Source of the DNA: Lachnospiraceae bacterium
GTDB lineage: Bacteria; Bacillota; Clostridia; Lachnospirales; Lachnospiraceae
Reading direction: 5' to 3'
Assembly (NCBI GenBank): GCA_910574885.1
Contig: CAJTDD010000029.1
Location: 1-60,065, forward strand
Length of the DNA: 60,065 nt
Shown: positions 7,440 through 17,364 of the stretch, piece after piece
Numbering within the stretch: the first letter of the stretch is position 1
How the letters are laid out: each line of letters starts with the position of its first letter
The notes under the pieces: generated by a model
Told to the model about the DNA's origin: nothing
What the model saw: only the letters and a program-made list of their open reading frames with translations
Databases searched by the model: none
Position numbers and translations under genes: made by a program

Positions 7440-8501
7440 TTATACTGCAAGTAACCGTGATGTCGGCGTTCCTCCGTCAAAATCAACGCCTATGTCCATA
7501 TTCCTGACCGCAGGTGTCGCTCCGTCAATGAATATCGGAGACACTACCCGCAGGAACGGTGTCTCACCGTCACATTCAAAATACATGCTCTGATAGAGAG
7601 ACTCCGCCCGTTCAAAGTAACTTTTCACGCTATCAAGAATCTGCTCCGCTGATGCAAGCAGGGAATTTTGAATCGTGTCCTCGATTTCCTCTTTGTCACG
7701 CTCGACCTGCTCCTTTGCTGCCGTCACCGCCGACTGCATTTGCGACACATCCTGCCGGATTTGCACCGCCGTGTTTAATGTCGCCTCAAGCTGCTCTTGA
7801 TTTTGCAGAGCATCCTCCGCCCGTTTCGTGACCTCAAGACATTCCTTTGTTGCCTTTCCCGCTGCTGCCGTTGCGTCCTGGGCGTTTTTTACTGCCTGGG
7901 CGGTATTCTGCTGCCTCAAGTTCTCCTGTTGGATTCTTGTGTTTTCATTCTGATTTCGGATATTTTCAGCATCGACACGCCCATTTTCAGCCGTCACCCT
8001 GCCATTTTCAGCCGTCACCCGTGCAGCCTCCGCCCGTCTGACCGCTGCCTCGGTATCATTGATATTTTTAATATGTCCGGCGATTCTGTCCTCCAACTCT
8101 GTGAACTCATTCGCTGACAGGATAGCATTGTCATTCCTCATGGATTTTTCTATCTCAATGGTGAACGATGCCGTCGTTATGAGTTGCGTGTTGTCGCTTG
8201 TGCGGACTTCAATATCGCAATACGCCGTTCCCGCTGCTGCAAGCGTCTGATTTGTCAGTTCGACCGTAACCTCCGAACCGGAATATGTGCATGTATTGTA
8301 GACATGTTTCCCGTCCGGTTTCTCAACATTGAACGCAACCCTCGCACCTGTCGGGATTGTGTACGCCGTTCCATCATTGAGCAGTTTTGCGATAATGTAC
8401 CGTGTCGCCTTATCTCCCTGTTTTGCAGAAACTAAATATCTTTTTGTGTCTCCGGTCATTTCAATATTGATTCGTGTCGTCAGTCTTTCCAGTGCTGCCA
8501 T
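7440..8501 (-). CDS. Baseplate upper protein (BppU-like)
   Basis: 353 residues. The N-terminal ~120 residues (beta-rich, with NVEKPDGKHVYN and GTAYCDIEV) match the BppU N-terminal domain, which docks receptor-binding proteins to the Dit/Tal hub in lactococcal-type baseplates. A long coiled coil follows with AEN-R repeats every seven residues (~150-200). The C-terminus (TPFLRVVSPIFIDGATPAV) may form a trimeric tip. It lies two genes upstream of the DGR target. Confidence 0.8.
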   Translation of the reverse strand: MAALERLTTRINIEMTGDTKRYLVSAKQGDKATRYIIAKLLNDGTAYTIPTGARVAFNVEKPDGKHVYNTCTYSGSEVTVELTNQTLAAAGTAYCDIEVRTSDNTQLITTASFTIEIEKSMRNDNAILSANEFTELEDRIAGHIKNINDTEAAVRRAEAARVTAENGRVTAENGRVDAENIRNQNENTRIQQENLRQQNTAQAVKNAQDATAAAGKATKECLEVTKRAEDALQNQEQLEATLNTAVQIRQDVSQMQSAVTAAKEQVERDKEEIEDTIQNSLLASAEQILDSVKSYFERAESLYQSMYFECDGETPFLRVVSPIFIDGATPAVRNMDIGVDFDGGTPTSRLLAV

Positions 8502-8532
8502 TCCTTTTCACCTCCTCCCGGCGTTCCCTTTT

Positions 8533-8835
8533 CTATTCCTCCGGATGCCCGCCCTGCTGCTCCGTGTCAGGTTCCGACACCTGCCCCGGCTCTGCCTTGA
8601 GGACTTTCTTTCCTGCTGCCTTTGCCTTTTCAAGTTCTTCCTCTGTCTCCCGCATCGTTGCACTTGTGGCGTTGAGTAACTCAAGTTTAGATTCCGCCCT
8701 CACCTCCGCCAGTACAGAAGAAATGACCCCGTCGATGATGCAGGGAGGCAGAGCGTACTTGTCTTGAATCTGCTGCATAGCGTTCATGATTTCCCCTTTT
8801 GCACATTCGATTTTGATTGCAATAGGCGTGTTCAT
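8533..8835 (-). CDS. Small phage tail-module protein
   Basis: 100 residues. It is helical (ESKLELLNATSATMRETEEE) with an acidic Gly/Glu tail ending GGHPEE. It begins two bases after the stop of the upstream small gene and precedes the BppU-like gene. Such short proteins between Tal and BppU are common, but the family is not recognised. Confidence 0.6.
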   Translation of the reverse strand: MNTPIAIKIECAKGEIMNAMQQIQDKYALPPCIIDGVISSVLAEVRAESKLELLNATSATMRETEEELEKAKAAGKKVLKAEPGQVSEPDTEQQGGHPEE

Positions 8836-8837
8836 CC

Positions 8838-8999
8838 TTATCCCTCCGTTTCTGTTTTCCCGGCTGATAATAGCAAATCGAGTTTCCCGTCAATCTGCTC
8901 CAACATTTCCGAATTTAACTTTTTTTCTATCTGTGACGCATCCGTCAACAGTGTTCCTGTCTTTTCTGTTTTTTCGCCCGTCGGCATGAGTAACTCCAT
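8838..8999 (-). CDS. 53-residue phage tail-module protein
   Basis: Start MELLMPTGEKTEKTGTLL, preceded by GGGAGGAAACGAA. It is hydrophilic with a helical leucine-rich end (EMLEQIDGKLDLLLSAGK). It fills the space between Tal and the next small gene and has its own ribosome site, so it is probably real. A longer overlapping frame is a shadow. Function unknown. Confidence 0.6.
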   Translation of the reverse strand: MELLMPTGEKTEKTGTLLTDASQIEKKLNSEMLEQIDGKLDLLLSAGKTETEG

Positions 9000-9032
9000 T
9001 TCGTTTCCTCCCGTTCATGAAAAATGTGATAC

Positions 9033-10799
9033 TTACTTTCTGTAATAGGTTAAATCTGTCAATATTCCGTTTGTAAACTCCATCTTCCCATTTGACCCCC
9101 ACCTCTTGATATTACCGTCGCTGTCCACCTCTAGCACCTGCACAAATTCCATTGTCGCCGTGATTCCACCTCCCTCCCATGAGACATTTTTTATCTTGAA
9201 ATGGTGCATGTCAATGTCCGCTCCGGCATGTAACATATTCGCCTCATATCCCCCGCATTGTTGCGAACAATACGACCATTTCATTGTATAGGTCGATGCA
9301 TCCTCTGTATCTTCATTCGCCCATGTCATATATGCTGCTCTATTCTCCAAATCAAAAACAAGACCTTTTTGACTGGAATTATTTTTCATGCTATTAGTTC
9401 CGATTTTCCCGACATAATAACCATCAAGATAAAAATGCATCCCGGTATAATTAAACACAGTTCTTTTTTGGTTATCTTCAATCGTTCCATTGTAGAGCGT
9501 GATTCCCGTTCCCTCGAACTGGATATAATTGGAGTTCTTATTCCATGCAATTTTCACGTTATAGGCGTTTTGAGTGATTAATGTTCCGAAATCATCCTCC
9601 GCAACTTTTGAGGAAATTTCCGTTGACAGCACTTTGATTTCTGCCTCATATGTTTTTGTTGTCACATAGCTTTTTAAAGTTTCTTTGACCCCTAACTCAA
9701 TAGATTCTTGCGATGCGGTGATTTTTGTTTCAATCTCAATCGTCGTTGAATAGTCCTGCAGCACTTTCTTTGTGGTGCTGTTCGCAATCGAAATCGCCTC
9801 CGTCTTTGCAAGCTCCGTCTCCGTCTTTTGCACCTCTGCAAATGTCTTTGTCGTATTTGAGAGTTCGACCGTGTTCTTTTCCGGCGTCTCCGGATATTCC
9901 ACTATTTTGACGATTCTTTGTTTCTCCCGCATCCTCGGATGTTTTGACACCATCATCACCGTGTCGCCGATGCCGAAATCAAGAATATCTTTATATTCCG
10001 GATTCGCTTTTGCAAGGTCAATCACATCCGCAGCATAAACTTTATACGGCTTTGAGAGTTCCTCCAGTTTTGCCTCCGCATCCTCTATGAGACTGGTCGT
10101 GTTGGTATAGCGTTCATCTTTCCATGTGTAGGTCTTGACTTTGCTTGAGTATTGATAATTTTCAAGATACTCTTTTCCGTGCAGCCACTCTATTGTGATT
10201 CCCTCTTTCCCTATCGGGATGATTCGAGTATAAAATTCATAAGTGTCGGAGGTTGCGGTCAGTTTCCGGAGGTTTAGACCCTCAACGAAATAACATCCCC
10301 GATCACGCCCTATCTGTGCATAGATATTAATTCTTTTTTGCAGGGTATCAATCTCGCACTCACACCGATATGTTGAGAGGCACGACTGCAGGACACCCCA
10401 CGCCGTTGTTGCCTCCTCAATGTCAATCGTCCGCCTTTTGGTGACGGTACATGTTCCGACCGTCCATCCCGTACCCTCAAACGCAAATGTGAGACACGCT
10501 TTGATTGTCTGCTCCTGTGATGCGAACCCATACGGAAATGACTGCCCCTCCAACTCCTCAACATTGAGCGTCGCCGTGTACTTGTTGTACTGTTCACCTG
10601 CCTCCACCGCCTTGAGGACAAATTCATCCTCTTTCGTCCTGATATAATATTCTTCTTTCAGCAGGTCAACCATTGCCCCATTTGCCGGATATTCAAATGA
10701 CAATTCCTTGTCTCCGGAATCTAATGTCTTTGTGATTGCCCTGCCTTTGAACCCGGTGAGCGTTCCGATTCTTTTCTTTTTGTCATCGTATATCTGCAT
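9033..10799 (-). CDS. Tail-associated lysin / prophage endopeptidase tail protein (Tal)
   Basis: 588 residues. The first ~330 residues have the conserved siphophage Tal (gp27/gp44-like) hub pattern: MQIYDDKKKRIGTLTGFKG, then SLSTYRCECEID-type and FGIGDTVMM segments. A helical part (TKTFAEVQKTETELAK) and a beta-rich C-terminus follow (HFKIKNVSWEGG). The hub lies below Dit and carries the fibres. No clear peptidase active site is visible. It sits directly downstream of Dit. Confidence 0.8.
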   Translation of the reverse strand: MQIYDDKKKRIGTLTGFKGRAITKTLDSGDKELSFEYPANGAMVDLLKEEYYIRTKEDEFVLKAVEAGEQYNKYTATLNVEELEGQSFPYGFASQEQTIKACLTFAFEGTGWTVGTCTVTKRRTIDIEEATTAWGVLQSCLSTYRCECEIDTLQKRINIYAQIGRDRGCYFVEGLNLRKLTATSDTYEFYTRIIPIGKEGITIEWLHGKEYLENYQYSSKVKTYTWKDERYTNTTSLIEDAEAKLEELSKPYKVYAADVIDLAKANPEYKDILDFGIGDTVMMVSKHPRMREKQRIVKIVEYPETPEKNTVELSNTTKTFAEVQKTETELAKTEAISIANSTTKKVLQDYSTTIEIETKITASQESIELGVKETLKSYVTTKTYEAEIKVLSTEISSKVAEDDFGTLITQNAYNVKIAWNKNSNYIQFEGTGITLYNGTIEDNQKRTVFNYTGMHFYLDGYYVGKIGTNSMKNNSSQKGLVFDLENRAAYMTWANEDTEDASTYTMKWSYCSQQCGGYEANMLHAGADIDMHHFKIKNVSWEGGGITATMEFVQVLEVDSDGNIKRWGSNGKMEFTNGILTDLTYYRK

Positions 10800-10811
10800 C
10801 CGCTCGCCCCC

Positions 10812-11510
10812 TTAAATCCACATAGGATGATACCGGATTTTTACCCTTGCCCGGTTATTTGAGAAAATCAACGCCGTTCCTCCGGTCTTTATTGACGGGA
10901 ACTCCCACAGGCTCACCTTGTCAAATGCGTTCGCCCCGGATATGGTAACGATACCCTTGATTCCGTCGATTATAACCGTCTTTCCGCTTGCAAGGCTCTG
11001 AACCGTGATGTCATCGTCTCCCACTCCTTTGATTACGTAATTTGTCAATGCACTCTTTGCATATACCTCCACGATGCAGGGCGTTTTCCTGCTGCCGACC
11101 ATGCAAAAGCTGCCGGATGTTACCCCGTCAAACGTGACTGCGATTTCATCGTCATAAAAATATCCGTCGAACTCAAGATTGATTTTGTACCGCTTATTTG
11201 TGATAGTCTTTTCAAAATCATCCGTTGTCAGAAATCCCCGGTATTTCCCTTTGTACCCGTCAAGTTCCAAATCACACGCCGTCGTGAAATTCGCCATGAA
11301 CTCCGACATCGTCCGGATAATACCGTTTCTATCCCGCCCCCTAAAATATACGCACATTTTCAAATGCCCCATTGTGACATCTGTTTCAAATTCCGTCGGC
11401 TGCAATGCCCCGGTCATCCATTCATAATTTACTGCCACCGCAGGAGGCTGTATCTCGACAGTGAGTTGTTTTGCATTATATTTCCTTGCATCAATGCCAT
11501 TCACTTTCAT
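10812..11510 (-). CDS. Distal tail protein (Dit)
   Basis: 232 residues. The N-terminal half (MKVNGIDARKYNAKQLTVEI) and the central beta segments (YKGKYRGFLTTDDFEK, YKINLEFDGYFYDD) fit the Dit family, whose hexameric ring joins the tail tube to the hub. Its position between tape measure and Tal is canonical. Length is normal for a short Dit without carbohydrate-binding insertion. Confidence 0.8.
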   Translation of the reverse strand: MKVNGIDARKYNAKQLTVEIQPPAVAVNYEWMTGALQPTEFETDVTMGHLKMCVYFRGRDRNGIIRTMSEFMANFTTACDLELDGYKGKYRGFLTTDDFEKTITNKRYKINLEFDGYFYDDEIAVTFDGVTSGSFCMVGSRKTPCIVEVYAKSALTNYVIKGVGDDDITVQSLASGKTVIIDGIKGIVTISGANAFDKVSLWEFPSIKTGGTALIFSNNRARVKIRYHPMWI

Positions 11511-11517
11511 CGGCAGG

Positions 11518-14500
11518 CTACCTCCCTTTTCTCCTGTTCTGAACCATTTTCGTATCTACTTTTGACACGGTTCTACTTGAGACCTCGTCTCCGTCAATAT
11601 ATGTATGGTTCTCAACATATACATTCTGTATCTGCTGCACCGCTGCCAGTTTTCTGTCAAGTATGTCATTCAATTTCGTGTAAAATGGTGCTAAAGGAAG
11701 AATCGCCTCCCCTCCGGTCTCCGGCTCTCCGCCCGCAAGCAATGTATTTCCATTCATCCCAAAAATCATGGAACTGTTCATGATTGCACCCGTTTTATAC
11801 CAGTCGATTGAGAACGACGGTACAGAGGGCGGATTCAACGAAAACTTTCCCGATATTTTCGGATGTGGCATTTTCAAGTGTGGGAGAGACCACGAAAAGT
11901 TAAAGAATCCTTTTATCCTCTCAATCGCCCCGGACACAACTGATTTCGCACCCTCCATCTTTGACGAAAACGCCGATTTAATATTCTCCATGACAGAGGA
12001 GACCGTGCTTTTCGCACTGTTCAATTTTTCCGAAAATGCCGACCGTATATTATCAAGTTTCCCTCCGGTCAGCGTATTCGCCGTACTCATGAGGCTGTTC
12101 ATCGTGTCCTTTATTCCGGTGAATGTTGCGGACACAATGCCTTTCATCCCTCCGCCTTTTTCGGAATATGCAGCTTTCATGTTATCCAGTTTCATGGAAA
12201 CATTCTGCTTTGCCGTTTGCATGAGATTTGTCGCCGTGTCCTTTATACTGGTAAACTTTGACGACCAATCTGATTTTATCTCCGATACCTTTGACGAAAA
12301 ATTCGATTTTATCTCCGACAATTTTGAGGAGGCATTGCTTTTCCATTCTCCCATTTTTGTGGTGATAGTCGTTTTCATATTTTCCCAACCGTTTGAAATC
12401 GTCGTCTTGTATTCATTCACCTTTGTCGTAAAATTCGTCTTGATTTCGGTCAGCTTATTAGATGCGTTTGTTTTCCATTCCGTCATCTTTGTGGTGACGG
12501 TTGTTTTCATGTTCTCCCATCCCTCGGAGACTTTTGTTTTTATCTCATTTGTCTTTTCGGAAAACTTTGACTTGAGTTCGGTCAATTTCCCTCCGGTCAG
12601 CTTATCGACAAAAGTGAATCCGGCTGTGTAATAACCTTTGATTCCCTCCCATCCGGCAGCAACCACACCTTTGATTCCCCCTCCGTTCTCCTCATATGCC
12701 TTTTTCATGTTTGATAGATTTTGCTTTACTGTTTCCGTTGCTGCGCTTGTCAACCTTGATACAGTCTCTTTTACGCCATTAAAAATCTTTGACGCTGCCT
12801 GTCCTATTCCAGAATTTAGGAATTTATTTTTTACCTCCTCGATTTTTTGCTTTGCACTGTCTAACGCTCCTAGTATGGTTTCCTTGATTTTCCCGAATCC
12901 CTCTTTTACCGCCGTCCACAATTTATTTACTGCATTTCTGAATGTCTCCGATTTGTTGTATAAAAGCACGAATCCCGCTACAAGTGCCGTAACTGCAATA
13001 ACAACTAACGCTATAGGATTCATTGACATTACAGTATTTAATGCTGTTTGTGCTGCCGTCATTGCTCCTGTCGCTGCCGTTCCTGCCACGCTTGCAACCT
13101 TATGAGCCACAAGTGATGCGGTGCTTATCCCCGCCTTTGCTGCTGATGTTACAAATCCTGTCGCCGACTTACCCAAATTAACCGCAAATGTGGCAGCATT
13201 TTTCCCTGCGCTCAACGCATTTGCTCCGAATGTTTTTATTACTGGTGCTGCCTTTGAACCAAAATCACGAATATTTTTATATCCGTCAACGACTGTTTTC
13301 ACTCCTTTTGTCATCTTCCCAAACGCCACGGTCGCCGGACTTATAGCAGCAACAACTGCACCTATCTTTATTACGTTTTGCGCTGTCTCTGAATCCATGC
13401 TTTTAAGCGCATTTGTAACGTCACCCACAACCGCTTTCACGGTCGGCATAATGTCTTTTCCTAATCTTAAAAGTTCATTTCCTAATGGCAAAAGTGAGGT
13501 CTGCAATTCTCTGAATTGACTTTTTACCTGTGTAGAAAAAGAATTATTGATTTGTTCCCCGGCTCTTGTAGTTGCTCCCTCAACATTCTCAAGTCCTCCC
13601 TCGACATCCGCAAGAGACAATACAACATCTTTTCCCAAATCCTCCCACATTGTTCCAAACAATTCTACGCCTGCAGTGTTTTGAGAAATCGGGTCATCCA
13701 TATTTTTCAGTGCAACTAATGTCTCATGAAACGCTTGTGATGCCGTATCTCCACCTGCTGCAAATTTCTTTGACATTTCATCTGCGTTCAAACCTATCCT
13801 TTTAAAACCGTCTATCGTAGTATCTGAACCATCTACCGCCCGGATGCTGAACTCTTTCATTGCATCCCCGACTTTGTCCAGATTAAATGCTCCGTTTTGC
13901 GCTCCTTGTATCAGATACGCCATTGCAGTATCAGCATCTAACCCCAATTCTTTAAACTTTGGAGAATATTCGCGCATTGTATCAAGCAATTCTCCGCTGT
14001 AATTTGCCCCGTTTTGGAATCCGATTGTGAGAATGTCCATCCCTTCTCCAATGTCATCAATGATTCCGTTATTAAGCATCGTTGTGAGCGTCCTTGCAAG
14101 TTCCTCATTTTCCGTCTCAAACAAATCTGACATTGTCATCATTTGCTCTGCGATTGCTTGTTGCTGCTCGACGGACATATCCTTTGCGCCCTTTATATTT
14201 TGAATTAATGTTACAATAGCACCAGAGCAATCTCCCAATCCCTCGCCAAATCCATTTGTATATAGATTTTGTGCAACTGTCTTTAGTTTTTCCGTTTCAT
14301 CTGCCGTCAATCCCAACTGTCCTTGCATTGACATTAAATCATTTTCAGTATCAAGTGCATTTTTCCCAACCGCAGTTCCAAACGCAAGAATCCCTCCGGA
14401 AACAACTGCCATCCTTTTTCCGAACGTCTCCATCTTTTCCCCTGCGGATTCACATGCTTTTGCAAAAACATCAAGTTTATGGTCTTTTAACTGTTGATTT

Positions 14501-15006
14501 ATATTCTCAAGTTCCGCCTCCATTTCCATGAGAGCGGTCTTTGATTTGTTGGTTTTTACGGTCTGATTCGCAAGAGCTGTCTCGGTCTTTCCGATTGCGC
14601 TCTCATTCTTTTTATACTCCTGTTCAAGTTTATCAAGTTCCTCTTTCAGAGCCTTTGACTGCTCCGAATCCTCCCCCGTCGCCTTGACAGAATCCTCATG
14701 AGCCTTTTTCGCTGCCTCAATCTTTGACTTGAGTTCCTCCTGTTTCGTTTTCTGCTCGGATAATTTTGTTGTGAGTTTTTGCTGTTGTTCGGAATTTAAC
14801 TGAACAATATTCTTCTGTACCGTGATTTTTTGCGTGAGCGATTCCGCTTTTGCCTTGAGGCTGTCCGTCTCCGAACCGAATAGCTTTGCCTTTGTCGCTG
14901 CAACCGAATATTCGCTTGACAGCGTTTTCATTTGCGCTGCTGCCGACTTCATTTGCGACTGATAATCGCTTGTACTTGCGGATATTTTCACGCTTGTATA
15001 TGCCAT
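11518..15006 (-). CDS. Tape measure protein
   Basis: 1162 residues. The N-terminal ~190 residues are coiled coil (QMKTLSSEYSVAATKAK). A phage-tail tape-measure core (~200-560) includes conserved GANYSGELLDTMREYSP. A hydrophobic stretch (~655-680, MSMNPIALVVIAVTALVAGF) is next, then repeats of about 33 residues (GWENMKTTxTTKMxEWK). It sets tail length and helps genome ejection. At roughly 1.5 angstrom per residue this predicts a tail near 170 nm (inference). Confidence 0.93.
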   Translation of the reverse strand: MAYTSVKISASTSDYQSQMKSAAAQMKTLSSEYSVAATKAKLFGSETDSLKAKAESLTQKITVQKNIVQLNSEQQQKLTTKLSEQKTKQEELKSKIEAAKKAHEDSVKATGEDSEQSKALKEELDKLEQEYKKNESAIGKTETALANQTVKTNKSKTALMEMEAELENINQQLKDHKLDVFAKACESAGEKMETFGKRMAVVSGGILAFGTAVGKNALDTENDLMSMQGQLGLTADETEKLKTVAQNLYTNGFGEGLGDCSGAIVTLIQNIKGAKDMSVEQQQAIAEQMMTMSDLFETENEELARTLTTMLNNGIIDDIGEGMDILTIGFQNGANYSGELLDTMREYSPKFKELGLDADTAMAYLIQGAQNGAFNLDKVGDAMKEFSIRAVDGSDTTIDGFKRIGLNADEMSKKFAAGGDTASQAFHETLVALKNMDDPISQNTAGVELFGTMWEDLGKDVVLSLADVEGGLENVEGATTRAGEQINNSFSTQVKSQFRELQTSLLPLGNELLRLGKDIMPTVKAVVGDVTNALKSMDSETAQNVIKIGAVVAAISPATVAFGKMTKGVKTVVDGYKNIRDFGSKAAPVIKTFGANALSAGKNAATFAVNLGKSATGFVTSAAKAGISTASLVAHKVASVAGTAATGAMTAAQTALNTVMSMNPIALVVIAVTALVAGFVLLYNKSETFRNAVNKLWTAVKEGFGKIKETILGALDSAKQKIEEVKNKFLNSGIGQAASKIFNGVKETVSRLTSAATETVKQNLSNMKKAYEENGGGIKGVVAAGWEGIKGYYTAGFTFVDKLTGGKLTELKSKFSEKTNEIKTKVSEGWENMKTTVTTKMTEWKTNASNKLTEIKTNFTTKVNEYKTTISNGWENMKTTITTKMGEWKSNASSKLSEIKSNFSSKVSEIKSDWSSKFTSIKDTATNLMQTAKQNVSMKLDNMKAAYSEKGGGMKGIVSATFTGIKDTMNSLMSTANTLTGGKLDNIRSAFSEKLNSAKSTVSSVMENIKSAFSSKMEGAKSVVSGAIERIKGFFNFSWSLPHLKMPHPKISGKFSLNPPSVPSFSIDWYKTGAIMNSSMIFGMNGNTLLAGGEPETGGEAILPLAPFYTKLNDILDRKLAAVQQIQNVYVENHTYIDGDEVSSRTVSKVDTKMVQNRRKGR

Positions 15007-15023
15007 TCGTCCGCCTCCTCTCT

Positions 15024-15548
15024 TTAGCCCCCGTTTTCCTCAATGGTGTCTAACTCAAATTTCAGATATTCCAGTAATGCGACGATGTCCTCCCTCATGC
15101 ATTGACTGTATGAGTTTTTCAGCAGCCGGATAGCAATTTTCACAATGCGGTCAATAATCTCCCCGCAGGTTTTCCATGTGTCCTGCTCTGGCTGCTCCTC
15201 CTCATATCCGTTTTCAATGTCGTATTCGTCAAATGCGGATGCCTCTTTTTCAACCTGCTCCACTTCAACGACATTCAATAACTTTTGTGAAATAATGCTC
15301 TGCATGATGAAATGAATCCCTTTCGCAGCGGTCAGAAATTCCACCGCATCCGCCTCACCCAACTCCTCAAGAGACATCCGATTCCCGAATATCTCTTGAG
15401 TGATTTTTTTATTGAAAAACATTGCGTCCGTGATTCTGTCATATCCGTTCTTTTCCATTAATACGACATACTTCTTGTACTGCTCCACCGTAATGGAATT
15501 GATGAATACTTTCCCGGTGCTGCAAGTGATTGATATTTCCGGAATCAC
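15024..15548 (-). CDS. Tail assembly chaperone, T part of the G/GT pair
   Basis: 174 residues as an open frame starting GTG ATT CCG. It is more likely made as the downstream half of a -1 frameshift fusion with the preceding gene. The slippery heptamer A AAT TTT lies 12 bases ahead, and the -1 frame is open across the junction (NFSEWQVIPEIS). It lies between major tail protein and tape measure, the invariant position of these chaperones. Confidence 0.75.
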   Translation of the reverse strand: MIPEISITCSTGKVFINSITVEQYKKYVVLMEKNGYDRITDAMFFNKKITQEIFGNRMSLEELGEADAVEFLTAAKGIHFIMQSIISQKLLNVVEVEQVEKEASAFDEYDIENGYEEEQPEQDTWKTCGEIIDRIVKIAIRLLKNSYSQCMREDIVALLEYLKFELDTIEENGG

Positions 15549-15862
15549 TTGCCACTCTGAAAATTTTTCTCCATCTTCTCCATACGTTTTTCCATTTCTT
15601 CCGCAACGCCCACGTCGATGAACTGGAACTCTAAGACGATGCCCGCAGCATCAATCCCGGTGTCCTTGTCCTTTAACTCCTCAACAGTAAACTGGTCGCC
15701 GTATGCCTTGACAATAAATAAAAGCATCGCCTCAATATCCATCCGTGTGTATCTCGGTTTCCCGTCGATTTTCTCCGACAGTTCCAAATACTCCATATAA
15801 GTGTCAACATCCATCCTCGGCATTGCGTACTCTTTGTTATTCACTATGATTTTTCTTTTCAC
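15545..15862 (-). CDS. Tail assembly chaperone, G part
   Basis: 105 residues. Helical; IDAEMxLLFIVKAYGDQFT-type pattern and MEKRMEKMEKNFQSGK end. It is the abundant short product of the G/GT system that coats the tape measure during tail assembly. Its final codons contain the slippery site. Confidence 0.8.
   Translation of the reverse strand: MKRKIIVNNKEYAMPRMDVDTYMEYLELSEKIDGKPRYTRMDIEAMLLFIVKAYGDQFTVEELKDKDTGIDAAGIVLEFQFIDVGVAEEMEKRMEKMEKNFQSGK
15560..15566 (-). promoter_or_regulatory. Programmed -1 ribosomal frameshift site (A AAT TTT)
   Basis: In the G reading frame the minus strand reads GAG AAA AAT TTT CAG. The heptamer A AAT TTT fits X XXY YYZ exactly. Slipping back one base bypasses the TGA at 15545-15547 and enters the T frame. 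Confidence 0.75.
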
Positions 15863-15898
15863 CGAAACATCCTCCTGTTATATCTTCCCTTTTATCCT

Positions 15899-16513
15899 TT
15901 AGGCTGCTGCTACATCCTTTTCCTGCACCTTTTCAAACCATTTTGTGATTGCCGTCTTTGCGTCCGTGTCAGCATCCACAAGATTGGATTCATCGACCGA
16001 AATCTCATAAATGTTATCAAGACTGCGCTCATAGAATGACCCCTTGATGCTCTTTGTCGTCGGCGACAATTTCCCCTCTTTGGTATTCGCCTCCTCACTG
16101 ATTCCCTCGGCAAACTTCCCGCAGTAAAACCACTTAAATTCATATTTGCCATTCAGCTTACGTTCACGCCATCCGACGGCGACCTCCGGTGCAGCATCAT
16201 CACTCGACTTTGTGAGGAATCCATTCTCGTACAACTGACCGAAAAGAATTGCCCTGTCCTGTGGTGCAAGCTGATTGACCTCAAGTTCAATTTCCGTTCC
16301 CTCATAAGAATTGATGACATCCTCCGTTCCGTCATCTGAATATATCTTTTCAGAACTCCACTTTTCATCTACCTTTGCTTTGATTGCCCTTGCCAGTTTG
16401 ACCGGAGTTTCCGCACTGTAAGCCGTCGCCGTGTTCTGAATCAATTTAGCAATGTAAAAATCTTTACATCCACATGTCCTGCTCCTCACAATCTGTTTCC
16501 CTGTTTCACTCAT
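15899..16513 (-). CDS. Major tail (tube) protein
   Basis: 204 residues starting at MSETGKQIVRSR. The pattern of a siphophage phi13/TP901-type tube protein is seen: TPVKLARAIKAKVDEKWSS, GTEIELEVNQLAPQDRAILFG and the SPTTKSIKGSFYER segment. It polymerises into the tail tube. It lies upstream of the chaperones and downstream of the tail-completion gene, overlapping the latter by 8 bp. Confidence 0.85.
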   Translation of the reverse strand: MSETGKQIVRSRTCGCKDFYIAKLIQNTATAYSAETPVKLARAIKAKVDEKWSSEKIYSDDGTEDVINSYEGTEIELEVNQLAPQDRAILFGQLYENGFLTKSSDDAAPEVAVGWRERKLNGKYEFKWFYCGKFAEGISEEANTKEGKLSPTTKSIKGSFYERSLDNIYEISVDESNLVDADTDAKTAITKWFEKVQEKDVAAA

Positions 16514-16877
16514 TGCCTGTTTCCTCCATTTCATAAAATTTTGAGAATCTTTGCGCTTTCATATAGATTCCGTCATCTGGTTTGGAATCGTCGCCGTTCC
16601 TCCCCTCGAAATCGAATCCATGTATTTTCATCAATGCCTTTATTTCCCTTGCTAACACTGTCTCGTCCTCGGTAGAAAAAACTGTAACCTGCACCGACAG
16701 CGTCACGCCCTCCGCCTCGTCATCCGAATGGTTATCCTCTGTTTCTCCCAAATCCCACAAGGTCACATGACAATCCTTTATGTTTTTGTCATACCATCCC
16801 TGCATGACCGTGATTCCCCTGTCGCTGATTTCCTCAAGTGCCTCGGATGCGTCTTTGATAATGTCCGGATAACCCAT
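16506..16877 (-). CDS. Tail terminator / tail completion protein
   Basis: 123 residues. It has the alpha/beta layout of gpU-like minor tail proteins (SVQVTVFSTEDETVLAREIK, GIYMKAQRFSKFYE). It caps the finished tail and joins it to the head. The call rests on gene order (after gp10-like, before tube) and pattern. Confidence 0.7.
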   Translation of the reverse strand: MGYPDIIKDASEALEEISDRGITVMQGWYDKNIKDCHVTLWDLGETEDNHSDDEAEGVTLSVQVTVFSTEDETVLAREIKALMKIHGFDFEGRNGDDSKPDDGIYMKAQRFSKFYEMEETGNE

Positions 16878-16886
16878 GCCCTCACC

Positions 16887-17336
16887 TCACTTGATTGTGT
16901 TATCTAAATACGCTTGATATTCCTGTTCAGCTATTGACTGCAACTCGCCGTCCGCCTCCCGCCCGGTCGCAAAAATAAATTCCCTGGGTGGTTGATAAAT
17001 CGTTCCCCAGTTTATAAACTTTACATAAAAATAATCGCTATGGTCTTTTAATGTCCATCCAACCTCTGCGGATGCGGACGTTCCTTTATGCTTTATTTTT
17101 CCTAATGGTATGCTGTCCGCTGCATGTGCCGACACATGAGATTTCGTTCCAAACCCTCGACCGCTCTTTGATATATCTGCTGACTTTGGGATTTTTGCCG
17201 ACATAATGCGTTTAACTACTGGTTGAGATTTCTCAATTATTTTTTTATTGGTTGCCTTGATATCCTCGTCACTCGCTGCCTTTTCAAATGCCTTGATAAG
17301 TTCCTCAAGACCCTCAAACTCCATTTCTACTTTCAC
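16887..17336 (-). CDS. HK97 gp10-like head-tail joining protein
   Basis: 149 residues. EFEGLEELIKAFEKA at the N-terminus and the central VKFINWGT-type motif are typical of HK97 gp10 family neck proteins. Basic middle part. Lies at the conserved position between head-closure and tail-completion genes. Confidence 0.8.
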   Translation of the reverse strand: MKVEMEFEGLEELIKAFEKAASDEDIKATNKKIIEKSQPVVKRIMSAKIPKSADISKSGRGFGTKSHVSAHAADSIPLGKIKHKGTSASAEVGWTLKDHSDYFYVKFINWGTIYQPPREFIFATGREADGELQSIAEQEYQAYLDNTIK

Positions 17337-17364
17337 AAAATCGCCTCCGTGTCAGATTATGACA

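Noticed and set aside
8890..9102. 70-residue ORF at the Tal/BppU gap
   Set aside because: Shadow frame of the 53-residue gene at 8838-8999, which has a proper GGGAGG site.
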